Assembly (NCBI RefSeq): GCF_039543525.1
Contig: NZ_BAABJX010000045.1
Span: forward strand, 73,724-137,723
Reading direction: 5' to 3'
DNA: 64,000 bases
Origin: Algivirga pacifica
GTDB taxonomy: Bacteria > Bacteroidota > Bacteroidia > Cytophagales > Flammeovirgaceae
A program made the position numbers and the translations under genes. This document shows, piece after piece, positions 34,201 through 41,759 of this stretch. The notes under the pieces were generated by a model, which was not told the origin of the DNA, searched no databases, and saw only the letters and a program-made list of their open reading frames with translations. Position 1 is the first letter of the stretch; each line of letters starts with the position of its first letter.

Positions 34201-34393
34201 TTTTGGAATGGTCTCTTTTGGCTTTGTTGCTCGTAACCTGTTTATCGTAACGCCAGATAGTAATATCTATGTGGACCCAGAGATGACTTCGTTTGCTTCA
34301 GGCTCTGGAGTGGATGCAGGTTCAGAATTTGGAGAATTTACGACAACACTTCCTACAAGAAGTATGGGAGGAATGCTCAAGTTTACCTTCTAA
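31220..34393 (+). CDS. SusC/RagA-type TonB-linked outer-membrane transporter
   Basis: A 1057-residue glycan- or peptide-importing barrel. After a signal peptide (to AWSQ) comes the CarboxypepD-like domain (VVTGVVSDENGPLPGVTVVIKGTTNGTVTGIDG). The SusC signature is DEVVVTAIGIERSERSLGYSV. The plug has LQGKVAGINITRASGNPG and VRIRGLSSLTGNNQPLYVINGVPV. The barrel ends MGGMLKFTF. It heads a four-gene operon with SusD and two lipoproteins. No glycosidase, peptidase or regulator adjoins it, so the substrate cannot be deduced. Confidence 0.95.
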   Translation: MIKQLLFSLCLCISTSLVAWSQDRVVTGVVSDENGPLPGVTVVIKGTTNGTVTGIDGDYQLTIPEGDITLVYQFVGYKDKEVAVGNQSVIDVQMEADTKELDEVVVTAIGIERSERSLGYSVTAVDSEELVKTNETSALNSLQGKVAGINITRASGNPGASTKVRIRGLSSLTGNNQPLYVINGVPVSNSSLGSSDLNGSLDFGNALNDINPDDIVNISVLKGASATALYGLRGANGVIMITTKSGKDAALRRRKAEVTVNLGVTFDTPLKLPELQNRFGQGFNGEEDLSENTSWGPRFDGKLRLWGRQVGTQQKAKPFENLENNIRNFFGVGVQFNTSVSLGGGNDKVNYYASYSNVTSDGYIPSDKDIYQRNTFTFSGGAKLTNNLKSSASVSYINTEGRQVFGGQSQNSVFDNLYQTPRDIPVTELADLNDPFNTPENYYTPYGLINPYFVIEEYGNNYNQDRVFGNILLEYELLEGLSLQWRLGDDVINRRLEQWSPLLEIEGPNAAQSDPGQYQVTREYVNQINSDLIASYLWKISEDFSLNTIAGWNVNHRGSETLVTQINSLESPGFYDLSNSSDLPIATQINSQRRLQAIYASVDADFRNFLFLTAAARNEWSSTLPEDNRSFFYPSVNLSFLFSELIDNDLFTYGKVRLGYARSANDALPYQTETVFFPSGFTDGFTQLRFPLANTAAFSENNLAGNPNLKPELTDEFELGTELRFFTGRLYIDATYYNKTTSDVILAVPLPLSTGYSVQTRNAARVRNKGIELLVRGTPVETDNFNWTISWNFTRNRNEVLELTDGVEEVSLGGLSTIQFQAIPGQPMGVFKGQVPLRDDNGNIVVNESGRPIFEQNVILGDSQEDFITGLTNSFQWRGLTFDFTLDYRKGGLMYSRTADIMHFLGTTPETLYNDRRPFVIPGSVVNVNPDPNGEPQYEPNTVPIAQENNSLLTFWGDGGFEGDRAYLVKKDYVKLREINISYRLPSNWLNRTPFGMVSFGFVARNLFIVTPDSNIYVDPEMTSFASGSGVDAGSEFGEFTTTLPTRSMGGMLKFTF

Positions 34394-34434
34394 TAGAAGC
34401 CTGTCAAACCTTCATTAATTACATTATTAGAATT

Positions 34435-35955
34435 ATGCGAAAAATAACCATCTATATAACCTCATTACTACTGCTGATCCAAGGAGGGAGTTGTAGTAGT
34501 GATTGGTTTGATATTAATCAAAACCCAAACGCAGCTCAGTCTTCTACCATACAGTTGACTTTGCCTGCTGGAATTGCAGGAGTTGCCTATGTCTTTGGAG
34601 GAAAATTCCAAGTATTAGGAGGCTTGTGGGGACAATATTGGACACAGTCTCCAGGAGCTCAACAGTATAGAGATTTGGATCAGTATAAGGTAAGTCCAGG
34701 AGAGTTTTCTCGTATGTGGCAAATTATGTACACAGGAGCTGATAGAGGGTCAGTAAACCTACAAGGATCAGGAGCCTTGAAAGATCTGACGGCCGTGCAG
34801 CGTATGGCAAGAGAACAAGAAAACTGGACTTATTATTTGATTGCCACAACCATGAAGGTATATGGTTTTCAGATGATGGCTGATTTGTACAATGATATTC
34901 CTTATACGGAAGCACTCAAGGGCCTTGAGGTAGCTGCTCCTATATTTGATGAAGGACCTTTGGTGTATGACTCTTTGATCAATGAGTTAGATTTTGCACT
35001 GGGTCAAGATTTGACGATTAAGGATCCTACGGCAGAACTAGGACCAGAAGAGGTAGGCACAGAGGATTTTGTCTTTGCTGGAGATATGGATCAATGGGTA
35101 CGTTTTGCAAATACCCTAAAATTGAAAATATACCTCAGACAAGTAAATGCCCGCCCAGAGGTTACTCAGGCTGGAGTACAAGAATTATTCAGTAATGGCG
35201 CAGAGTTTCTAGTAGAAGAGTCAGCAGCAATGACACAGTTCAATGATGCGGCGAGTCAGCGTAATCCCTTGTATGAGACGGAGGTGACCTTTCTAGGAAA
35301 TACCAGTTTGATTGCCAGTAATACTTCTTTACAGTACTTGTTGGATAATAATGACCCTCGCATTGATGAATTTTATGAGTTGTCTAGGAGTGATAACGCT
35401 TATATAGGATTAGATCAGGGAACATTATTTGGAGATGGGAATAGCGACAACTATTCTAGGGTTGATCTAGGACCTGTTAAGCCAGTATATTTTATGACAG
35501 TGGCTGAAGCATATTTTCTATTGGCTGAAGCAGCATTACGTTATCCTGCAGCAGTAGGAGAAACTCCTCAGGTATTTTATGATGCTGGAGTTACAGCTTC
35601 TTTCGAAAGATTAGAACTATTGGAAGATGATATGCCTCCCGTACAAGTAGCCGACGGAGGGGTATATGCTTATCCCACCACAGGTGATTTTGAAACACAG
35701 TTAGAGGCTATCATTACTCAAAAATGGGTAGAATTGAATGGTATAGGAGGTCCTGAGGGTTTCTTTGAATTTAATCGTACCGGTTATCCATCCTTTTTCG
35801 TAGAGTCGGCGAATCCTTTCGTGAATGGAATAGGGTTTCCTCAACGTATACCATACGATAATGAAGAGGCACAAGTAAATCCTAATGCACCAAGTTACAA
35901 CGAACTAGAGGTGCGTAATGGAGTATGGTGGTCTTTAAAAGCAACTGGCAATTAA
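34435..35955 (+). CDS. SusD/RagB-like lipoprotein
   Basis: A 506-residue surface lipoprotein that caps the SusC barrel and binds its ligand. The lipobox is GGSC near residue 20, followed by SSDWFDINQNPN. The body has the helical TPR pattern of the SusD-like_2 group: WTYYLIATTMKVYGFQMMADLYNDIPYTEAL, VRFANTLKLKIYLR, YFMTVAEAYFLLAEAALR and ITQKWVELNGIGGPEGFFEFNRTGYP. It starts 41 bases after susC. Confidence 0.93.
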   Translation: MRKITIYITSLLLLIQGGSCSSDWFDINQNPNAAQSSTIQLTLPAGIAGVAYVFGGKFQVLGGLWGQYWTQSPGAQQYRDLDQYKVSPGEFSRMWQIMYTGADRGSVNLQGSGALKDLTAVQRMAREQENWTYYLIATTMKVYGFQMMADLYNDIPYTEALKGLEVAAPIFDEGPLVYDSLINELDFALGQDLTIKDPTAELGPEEVGTEDFVFAGDMDQWVRFANTLKLKIYLRQVNARPEVTQAGVQELFSNGAEFLVEESAAMTQFNDAASQRNPLYETEVTFLGNTSLIASNTSLQYLLDNNDPRIDEFYELSRSDNAYIGLDQGTLFGDGNSDNYSRVDLGPVKPVYFMTVAEAYFLLAEAALRYPAAVGETPQVFYDAGVTASFERLELLEDDMPPVQVADGGVYAYPTTGDFETQLEAIITQKWVELNGIGGPEGFFEFNRTGYPSFFVESANPFVNGIGFPQRIPYDNEEAQVNPNAPSYNELEVRNGVWWSLKATGN

Positions 35956-36011
35956 TTGTTTTCCCTTTCTTCGGAAAGGGAAAAAATTTAAAAAAATTCA
36001 TCAGAAAAATC

Positions 36012-36641
36012 ATGAATAAAATCAAACCATATATAACTATTGTAGCCATTGGTCTTTGGGTGTTGGGAAGTGGTTGTGATCGAGAAGATAATGTGTCTAC
36101 AATTATCAATTTCGCAGTGATTGAACTGCAAGGAGATGAGTATGTTTATTTAAATCCTGGTGATGAGTTTACAGACCCAGGAGCTACTGCAACAGAGAAC
36201 GAGCAGGAGATTAATGTAAATGTTAGTGGCACTGTAGATACGGCTACACCAGGGGTATATGAAGTCGTATACTCAGCCCAAAATAGCGAAGGGTTTGAGG
36301 CTTCAGAAACACGTTATGTTATTGTTAGAAATGAGAATTATGATCCGAGTATAGATATTACGGGAAGTTATGATCGAGGAGGAAATCCAGCGGTAGTTAC
36401 TGCAAGAGATGATCAAGGGTTATATTTTACGACGAATGGATGGGGGTCGTCTTCTGTCATACCTTTTGAGTTTGTGGATTTGGGAGGGGGAGAGTTACAG
36501 ATCGTACCATCGACAACGGTATTTGGACCTGTAAGTGGTACTGGAACGATTAATGATCCCGAAGGCGATTTGGTTTTCTTTGTGACCTTATCTGCTTTTG
36601 GAATTGTGGATAGCAAGAGAGTATTTACCAAGGTGGAGTAA
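36012..36641 (+). CDS. DUF5011-type Ig-like lipoprotein of the SusCD operon
   Basis: A 209-residue lipoprotein with lipobox GSGC (Cys ~21). An Ig-like DUF5011 domain (~30-110) has YVYLNPGDEFTDPGATATE and GVYEVVYSAQNSEGFEASETRYVIV. A second beta domain (~118-209) resembles those of SusE-position proteins. It is probably surface-exposed and assists ligand capture. The frame is open upstream to 35925, but the ATG at 36012 begins the signal peptide. Confidence 0.82.
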   Translation: MNKIKPYITIVAIGLWVLGSGCDREDNVSTIINFAVIELQGDEYVYLNPGDEFTDPGATATENEQEINVNVSGTVDTATPGVYEVVYSAQNSEGFEASETRYVIVRNENYDPSIDITGSYDRGGNPAVVTARDDQGLYFTTNGWGSSSVIPFEFVDLGGGELQIVPSTTVFGPVSGTGTINDPEGDLVFFVTLSAFGIVDSKRVFTKVE

Positions 36642-36664
36642 TTAATCTTTTTACGATAGACATT

Positions 36665-37153
36665 ATGAGAAAACTAACACATTATTTATTAACCCTTTGC
36701 ACCATTATTGGTATTAATGCTTGTTATTATGATGGTGATTTAGGACTGGATGAGTCCAACTATGACGTAACAGAATTATCTAATTTTGATTTGGCAGGGG
36801 AATATGTGGGAACGGAAAACTGTGATGGAGAGGAGTACTTTTATCATTTCTTTATCGCATCTTTTGCAGATAGTCAGGTAGTATTGGATAATGTAGCCGA
36901 TTTTGGTTATCGGATATTGGCTGATGTGTCCGATGGAGAGGTAAGTGCTAATGAAGCATTAGATTTGGGACATGATTATGAAGTGGGAGAAGAAGTGGTG
37001 ATTAGTGTGAGTAACTTCTCTTTCACCAAAGGGGAAACAGCAGTACAGGACTCTATATCCCTGGAATATACCATAACAGATCGTTCGGATAATAGCAGCT
37101 TTACTTGTTCTTTTACGGGAGTCAGGTTTAATGGATTTGAAGGAGAGCAGTAG
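36665..37153 (+). CDS. Small lipoprotein closing the SusCD operon
   Basis: A 162-residue lipoprotein; lipobox INAC near residue 20. The chain is acidic and beta-rich (DLAGEYVGTENCDGEEYFYHFFI). Two further cysteines may pair. No family recognised. It starts 23 bases after the DUF5011 gene, and the MITE copy A follows its stop by 32 bases. Confidence 0.7.
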   Translation: MRKLTHYLLTLCTIIGINACYYDGDLGLDESNYDVTELSNFDLAGEYVGTENCDGEEYFYHFFIASFADSQVVLDNVADFGYRILADVSDGEVSANEALDLGHDYEVGEEVVISVSNFSFTKGETAVQDSISLEYTITDRSDNSSFTCSFTGVRFNGFEGEQ

Positions 37154-37185
37154 TAATAATAAGGTCTGCTTAGAAAAAGAGAGAG

Positions 37186-37513
37186 ATGAGTCATCCCATA
37201 TTAACATTTAAGGGGTGGCTCATATTTTTTTTCTTTAAAAAGTGCCTTTATATATCTAAAAGTGGCCTTGAAGAATTGCCGTTAAAATTTTTAATCGTAA
37301 AAGCGTTAAGAAAATTCCATTGTTTGAGCGTAGCGAGTTTGGAATTTTTAGCTTTTGCGATTAGAAATTAGGCAAATTCTTCAAAGCCTTGATTTTTTTG
37401 CTTCGTTTTTTCATCAAGGAAAAAATGAAGAAGTTCATAAAGGGCTTTTGAGATAGCTGTAAAGTGATGAATTCTCAGAAAGCTAAGCCATTTGTTAATA
37501 TGGGATGATTCAT
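37186..37513 (+). mobile_element. MITE-like element, copy A (328 bp)
   Basis: The terminal inverted repeats are 21 bases, 37186-37206 and 37493-37513, with one mismatch (ATGAGTCATCC... against the complement of ...GGATGATTCAT). The interior is non-coding and ~85-90% identical to copy B at 40218, apart from a ~26-base longer left segment. It holds an inner hairpin-like stretch around TTTGAGCGTAGCGAGTTT. No transposase is present, so mobilisation would be in trans. No clear target-site duplication beyond AT. Confidence 0.8.
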
Positions 37514-37526
37514 ATTTTTTATGCAT

Positions 37527-37557
37527 AAAAAAAACCGATACATTCAATGTATCGGTT
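37527..37557 (-). terminator. Rho-independent terminator of the tRNA cluster
   Basis: AACCGATACAT and ATGTATCGGTT form an 11-bp stem with a 3-base loop (37533-37557), followed on the minus strand by a run of T. It ends the six-tRNA transcript. Confidence 0.85.
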
Positions 37558-37560
37558 CTG

Positions 37561-37634
37561 TGATCCGGACAGGACTCGAACCTGTAACCTTCTGCTTAGA
37601 AGGCAGAAGCTCTATCCAGTTGAGCTACCGGACC
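37561..37634 (-). tRNA. tRNA-Arg (TCT), copy 1
   Basis: A 74-base cloverleaf on the minus strand. Acceptor GGTCCGG/CCGGATC, anticodon stem TCTGC/GCAGA with loop CTTCTAA (anticodon TCT), T arm with GGTTCGAGTCC. Discriminator A; CCA is not encoded. Confidence 0.95.
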
Positions 37635-37720
37635 ATTGCCTTCATTACATTTGTAGTAACTTATAGATCAATATCTTAGTTCATTTTTTGAAAGAAGAAG
37701 TGATCGTTGTAATAGTTTCG

Positions 37721-37795
37721 TCGGGGTGGCAGGATTCGAACCTGCGACCCCCTGGTCCCAAACCAGGTGCGCTAACCGGGCTGCGCTACACCCCG
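37721..37795 (-). tRNA. tRNA-Pro (TGG), copy 1
   Basis: 75 bases on the minus strand. Acceptor CGGGGTG/CACCCCG, anticodon loop TTTGGGA (anticodon TGG) closed by CTGG/CCAG, T arm GGTTCGAATCC. CCA is not encoded. Confidence 0.95.
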
Positions 37796-37804
37796 AAACT
37801 ATGG

Positions 37805-37887
37805 CGGAGAGTGCGGGGATCGAACCCGCGCATCGAAAAACGATGACAGCTTAGCAGGCTGCTGCATTACCACTCTGCCAACTCTCC
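37805..37887 (-). tRNA. tRNA-Ser (GCT), copy 1
   Basis: 83 bases on the minus strand with the long class II variable arm (CATCG/CGATG stem). Acceptor GGAGAGT/ACTCTCC, discriminator G, anticodon loop CTGCTAA (GCT). The three bases after the discriminator happen to read CCA, unlike copy 2. Confidence 0.95.
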
Positions 37888-37896
37888 TAAAGAAAG

Positions 37897-37970
37897 TGAT
37901 CCGGACAGGACTCGAACCTGTAACCTTCTGCTTAGAAGGCAGAAGCTCTATCCAGTTGAGCTACCGGACC
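37897..37970 (-). tRNA. tRNA-Arg (TCT), copy 2
   Basis: Identical over its 74 bases to the copy at 37561. It is the first gene of the second Arg-Pro-Ser block when read along the plus strand. Confidence 0.95.
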
Positions 37971-38008
37971 ATTATTTCCTTATATGTTTTGCAAGATGAA
38001 ATCTCTCG

Positions 38009-38083
38009 TCGGGGTGGCAGGATTCGAACCTGCGACCCCCTGGTCCCAAACCAGGTGCGCTAACCGGGCTGCGCTACACCCCG
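38009..38083 (-). tRNA. tRNA-Pro (TGG), copy 2
   Basis: Identical over its 75 bases to the copy at 37721; the spacer to tRNA-Arg is shorter (38 against 86 bases) and unrelated except for the final TCGT. Confidence 0.95.
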
Positions 38084-38095
38084 AGAACTATTGTG

Positions 38096-38179
38096 CGGAG
38101 AGTGCGGGGATCGAACCCGCGCATCGAATAAACGATGACAGCTTAGCAGGCTGCTGCATTACCACTCTGCCAACTCTCC
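38096..38179 (-). tRNA. tRNA-Ser (GCT), copy 2
   Basis: 84 bases on the minus strand. It matches copy 1 except in the variable-arm loop (ATAAA against AAAAA-type, one base longer). CCA is not encoded. It is the promoter-proximal tRNA of the cluster. Confidence 0.95.
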
Positions 38180-38208
38180 CAATAGACTATATTTCGTCAT
38201 TGCGATTG

Positions 38209-38241
38209 CAAATATAGGGGTTCGTCTAACTCATATCCAAA
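38209..38241 (-). promoter_or_regulatory. Probable promoter of the tRNA cluster
   Basis: On the minus strand TTTG (38238-38241) is followed after 21 bases by TATATTTG (38209-38216), matching the Bacteroidota TTTG...TANNTTTG layout. It lies 29 bases upstream of tRNA-Ser copy 2. Confidence 0.5.
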
Positions 38242-38428
38242 CGCCACTGACAAAAAATGTTAAATATAATAGGGGTTGTATTTCATCATGCTGATAATCA
38301 AAGAGAAATTTTTTTACTTTATTTTTGAACATTTTGAGGATTCTACTGAATCCATAAATTTGGAGAGTATAATTCGATTTTTTTAGTGTATGAACGCTTC
38401 TTGTAAATACTAAACAAGCAATCAAGAT

Positions 38429-39400
38429 ATGACATTTGGCAGAGACTTTGGTATGTTGGAGATTTCCCTGATTATAGCATTTGTAGTGCTATATGGTTTG
38501 TACCTGTTTAGGGTATATCGGGTATCAAAGGTATTGGGAACTCCTATGCGGGCAACAATTTATAAATTGTTGTTGCGTACGCTCTACTTTGGACTGTTCT
38601 TAGTCGCCTTGAGAGGGCCAGCTTATAAGCAAGGGAAAAAGGAGATGCAGACGATTGGTAAGGATATTTATATGTGTGTGGATTTATCCAAATCCATGGA
38701 TACGGAAGATATTGCTCCTTCCAGATTACAACGTGTAAAATTCTTGTTGAAGGAGATTGTTTCTAATTTTAGTTCTGATCGTTTAGGATTGATTGTGTTT
38801 ACTAATGAGGCCTTCTTGCAATGTCCTTTGACGTTTGATGGCAGTGCCTTGAACTTGTTTATTGAGGCGATGAGTACTAACCTGATATTTTCCTCTGGAA
38901 CAGATTTTGGACCTCCTTTGCGTTTGGCAATCAAGAAACTTAAAGAGGCACAGGAAACGGTAACAACAGATGTACAAAGTAAAACTATTCTTCTGATTAG
39001 TGATGGAGAAGATTTTGGAGAGGAAACCACGGAAGTACTACAAGAAATTAAGGATGAAAATATTCGTTTATTTACCCTTGGAGTAGGAACGTATGAAGGG
39101 GGTAAAATCCCTTATGGTTACCGTTATAAGAAGGATAAGTCAGGCAATGAGGTAGTTTCTAAATTGAATAATAATTCTTTGAAGAAGTTGTCTGAGGAAA
39201 CCGATGGGCGATACTTTGAAATTAGTGAAAACAAGAATGATCTTAAGTCCTTGATCAAGGCTATCAATAATATTGAAGGCACTGTAAAGGCGAGCAGACA
39301 AGTGGATGCATCTAACAATATTTACTACTATTTCTTAGCTGGAGCATTGGCTTTATTCTTGGTAGATTTATTGTTTGCTGTTCAGGTGTTTAGAATTTAG
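38429..39400 (+). CDS. batB: BatB-like von Willebrand factor A membrane protein
   Basis: A 323-residue inner-membrane protein. Helices near the N-terminus (LEISLIIAFVVLYGLYLF and LLLRTLYFGLFLVAL) and at the C-terminus (YYFLAGALALFLVDLLF) flank a VWA domain. The metal-site motif is DLSKSMDTED, followed by Thr in SSGTDFGPPL and Asp in ISDGEDFGEE. Bat proteins are linked to aerotolerance and stress in Bacteroidota. batC follows by 38 bases. BatA, BatD, BatE and the MoxR ATPase that usually accompany them are not here, so the operon may be split. Confidence 0.85.
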   Translation: MTFGRDFGMLEISLIIAFVVLYGLYLFRVYRVSKVLGTPMRATIYKLLLRTLYFGLFLVALRGPAYKQGKKEMQTIGKDIYMCVDLSKSMDTEDIAPSRLQRVKFLLKEIVSNFSSDRLGLIVFTNEAFLQCPLTFDGSALNLFIEAMSTNLIFSSGTDFGPPLRLAIKKLKEAQETVTTDVQSKTILLISDGEDFGEETTEVLQEIKDENIRLFTLGVGTYEGGKIPYGYRYKKDKSGNEVVSKLNNNSLKKLSEETDGRYFEISENKNDLKSLIKAINNIEGTVKASRQVDASNNIYYYFLAGALALFLVDLLFAVQVFRI

Positions 39401-39438
39401 ATAAATGAAATTTAAGAGATAAACCTAATGCTATTAAG

Positions 39439-40203
39439 ATGATGTATAAAGTAATTCTCTTTCTCTTGGGCTGGAGCCTTTTGGGCGCATCAGACCCTAT
39501 TAGTTTAAAAAAGATTAATGAGCATAAGGAAGCTGGGAAAAAGGCTTTAGATCAACAAGACTATACAACGGCGATTACTCATTATCAGACTTTGGTTGAT
39601 AAGTATCAAGTGACTGACGCAGGGGTGCGCCTCAATTTGGCACATGCTTACTACTTGTCTGAAAAGCCAGAGCAGGCAATGAAGTATTATCAGCAGGCTG
39701 CTTCTAGCCCAGAAAATGAGTTGAGTTCTGTTGCATATCAGCAACTAGGTGTGATGGCGACGGCTAATCAAAAACTGGATATTGCACTTTCGTTTTTCAA
39801 GGATGCTTTGAGAAAAGATCCGACTAATGAGGAAGCGCGCTATAATTATGAGTTGGTCAAGAAGTTGATGGAAAACCAGAAGCAGGATAATCAGGATCAA
39901 CAGGATAAGCAAGATCAAAAAGATCAAAAGGACCAACAGGATAAGCAAGATCAAAAGGATCAAGAGAATAAGGATAAACAAGACCAAAAAGATCAAAAGG
40001 ACCAGCAAGATCAAAAAGATCAGCAGCAAGAGAATGCAGACCAAAGTCAGTCTAGTGAAGGAAAGCCCAAGGAAGAGTCAAAGATTTCTGACCAACAGGC
40101 ACAGATGATTTTGGATGCATTAAAGAATAATGAAGCGCAGTTCTTACAGCAGCAACGTAAGAAGTCAACGAGAAAAGTTGATCCAGGAAAACCGGATTGG
40201 TAG
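39439..40203 (+). CDS. batC: BatC-like TPR protein with a Lys/Gln/Asp low-complexity tail
   Basis: A 254-residue protein with a signal-like N-terminus (VILFLLGWSLLGASD). Three TPR units span ~30-145 (AGKKALDQQDYTTAITHYQTLV, AHAYYLSEKPEQAMKYYQQA, IALSFFKDALRKDPTNEEARYNY). Residues ~150-200 are almost only D, Q, K, E and N. The position after batB and the TPR layout support BatC, a periplasmic scaffold of the Bat complex. Confidence 0.8.
   Translation: MMYKVILFLLGWSLLGASDPISLKKINEHKEAGKKALDQQDYTTAITHYQTLVDKYQVTDAGVRLNLAHAYYLSEKPEQAMKYYQQAASSPENELSSVAYQQLGVMATANQKLDIALSFFKDALRKDPTNEEARYNYELVKKLMENQKQDNQDQQDKQDQKDQKDQQDKQDQKDQENKDKQDQKDQKDQQDQKDQQQENADQSQSSEGKPKEESKISDQQAQMILDALKNNEAQFLQQQRKKSTRKVDPGKPDW
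39886..40030 (+). repeat. Minisatellite-like coding repeat in batC
   Basis: Units such as GATCAAAAGGACCAACAG and GATAAGCAAGATCAAAAG repeat about ten times, encoding DQKDQQDK-type peptides. Such arrays vary in length by slippage; the period is a multiple of three, so the frame is kept. Confidence 0.7.
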
Positions 40204-40217
40204 AAGGAAATCAAAAT

Positions 40218-40519
40218 ATGAGTCATCCCATATTAACATTTAAGGGGATGGCTCTATTTTTTTAAAAACGGCCTTGAAGAATTGCCGTTAAGATTTTTAA
40301 TCGTCAAAGCGTTAAGAAAATTCCATTGTTTGAGCGTAGCGAGTTTGGGATTTTTAGCTTTGGCGATTAAAAATTAGGCGAATTCTTCAAAGCCTTGATT
40401 TTTTTGCTTCGTTTTTTCATCAAGGAAAAAATGAAGAAGCTCATAAAGGGCTTGTGAGATAGTTATAAAGTGATGAATTCTCAGAAAGCTAAGCCATTTG
40501 TTAATATGGGATGATTCAT
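40218..40519 (+). mobile_element. MITE-like element, copy B (302 bp)
   Basis: Terminal inverted repeats are 40218-40238 and 40499-40519, identical to those of copy A. It is in the same orientation. GAGTCATCC near the left end pairs with GGATGGCTC and is followed by TATTTTTTT, so the left end can act as an intrinsic terminator for batC. The right end stops 18 bases short of the dienelactone hydrolase gene. Confidence 0.8.
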
Positions 40520-40537
40520 GTTTTTTTTGGTAATAGA

Positions 40538-41434
40538 TTATTTGGGTAAAAAGTATTGTTTAAGAAAACGAGCGCTTTCTTTTTGGGCTGCCTCTGCGGC
40601 TTCTTTGTTGTAACGAGGGCTACTAGGGTTGGCAAAAGCATGATCTGCATCATAAGTCACTACTTTCAGGGTTTTTCCAGCTTCTGTCATACTTTGCTCG
40701 AATTCCTTGACTACTTTTTCATCAATCCACTTATCCTTTTCTGCAAAAATACCGAGTACAGGAGCCTTAAGGTCACGCTTTAGAATATTACTATCGGTTA
40801 CAGGCATTCCGTAATAGATAATACAAGCTCTCATGTCTTCTTCAGCAATTAAGGCCGACTGTAATGACCAGCCTCCTCCAAAACACCAGCCAATAGAGGC
40901 AAATTCTTTATCTCTTCCGCAATAGTTGATAGCTCCTTTGATGATATTACGAGCTCTCTTGGTATCGACTCCTTTCATGTACTCTCCAGCTTTCTCTCTA
41001 GTCTCAGCAACCTTTCCATCGTATAAGTCAATTGCCAATACATGTACTCCTTCCATTTTCTCGGCCCAAAGCTCACTTTCCTGCATGATGTGTTCATTGA
41101 GTCCCCACCATTCGTGGAATACCAACAAGTATTTATTTGATTTCCGGTCTCCTTTGATATAGTAGGCGTTGGCTTTTTTTCCCCCTAATGTTTTAAAAGA
41201 GATCATTTTTCCTTTGGCTTTTTTCTTGTCAAAAGAAATAGCCCTAGGTAACTCGTGTGCCTTCAGAAAATCTGAATCATTCGTGAAAGCAGTAAAGGCT
41301 GACTGCTGTATATCTGCTGAGTGACAGAGTCTACTTTCTTTAGGCGGCGTTGCAATGTTGGGACGCATAAATGCGGAGATTGTCAGCGTAATACTGATTA
41401 AAGTGAGTGAGAAGATAATTCCAAGCTTTTTCAT
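40538..41434 (-). CDS. Dienelactone hydrolase family protein
   Basis: A 298-residue alpha/beta hydrolase with an N-terminal hydrophobic export or anchor segment. The triad is Cys in IGWCFGGGWS, Asp in FAEKDKWID and His in DADHAFANP, as in dienelactone hydrolase. VFHEWWGLNEHI is the oxyanion region. Many such exported members are of unknown substrate. A poorly conserved heptad hairpin occupies the 325-base spacer upstream. Confidence 0.87.
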   Translation of the reverse strand: MKKLGIIFSLTLISITLTISAFMRPNIATPPKESRLCHSADIQQSAFTAFTNDSDFLKAHELPRAISFDKKKAKGKMISFKTLGGKKANAYYIKGDRKSNKYLLVFHEWWGLNEHIMQESELWAEKMEGVHVLAIDLYDGKVAETREKAGEYMKGVDTKRARNIIKGAINYCGRDKEFASIGWCFGGGWSLQSALIAEEDMRACIIYYGMPVTDSNILKRDLKAPVLGIFAEKDKWIDEKVVKEFEQSMTEAGKTLKVVTYDADHAFANPSSPRYNKEAAEAAQKESARFLKQYFLPK

Positions 41435-41484
41435 AATGTGTATAGTTTTATGTTGAAGGGTATTTATTGTTTATCGTTTTGAAA

Positions 41485-41597
41485 GTTTATCGGTTATTGC
41501 TTATCGCTTAAAAATAATATTGGGAAATACCTATAGGGTATTGTATGTTACCTAGGGGGAAAATAATTTTCTTAACTGATAACTGTATTAACCGACA
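41485..41597. repeat. Degenerate heptad hairpin
   Basis: The left side reads TTATCGG, TTATTGC, TTATCGC, TTAAAAA; the right side reads TTAACTGATAACTG and TTAACCGA. It is a decayed relative of the AACCGAT hairpin at 4299-4420. The rest of the 41435-41759 spacer shows no gene. Confidence 0.45.
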
Positions 41598-41759
41598 GAT
41601 CCAAAGTATGTTTATGACATTTTGTCTTAAAATAATTCTTTTAAAATTAGAATGAAGACAAAATGGCATTAAATGATGTTTTTTTTGGATTGGCATACCA
41701 ATTGAAATAGGAGAGGTGTAATTGAATTAGATATTATCACAACTCAAAACAATATAAAG

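Noticed and set aside
35925..36011. N-terminal extension of the DUF5011 lipoprotein
   Set aside because: It overlaps the end of susD and would bury the lipoprotein signal peptide that starts at 36012.
37186..37371. Open frame of ~60 codons inside MITE copy A
   Set aside because: Copy B has indels that break it, so it is not a conserved product of the element.
38231..38425. Minus-strand frame of 64 codons upstream of batB
   Set aside because: It covers the tRNA promoter region and has no coding signature.
39745..40044. Hydrophobic Leu/Ile-rich frame antisense to batC
   Set aside because: It is the complement of the DQK repeat (CTT/GAT-type codons read as Leu/Ile), not a membrane protein.
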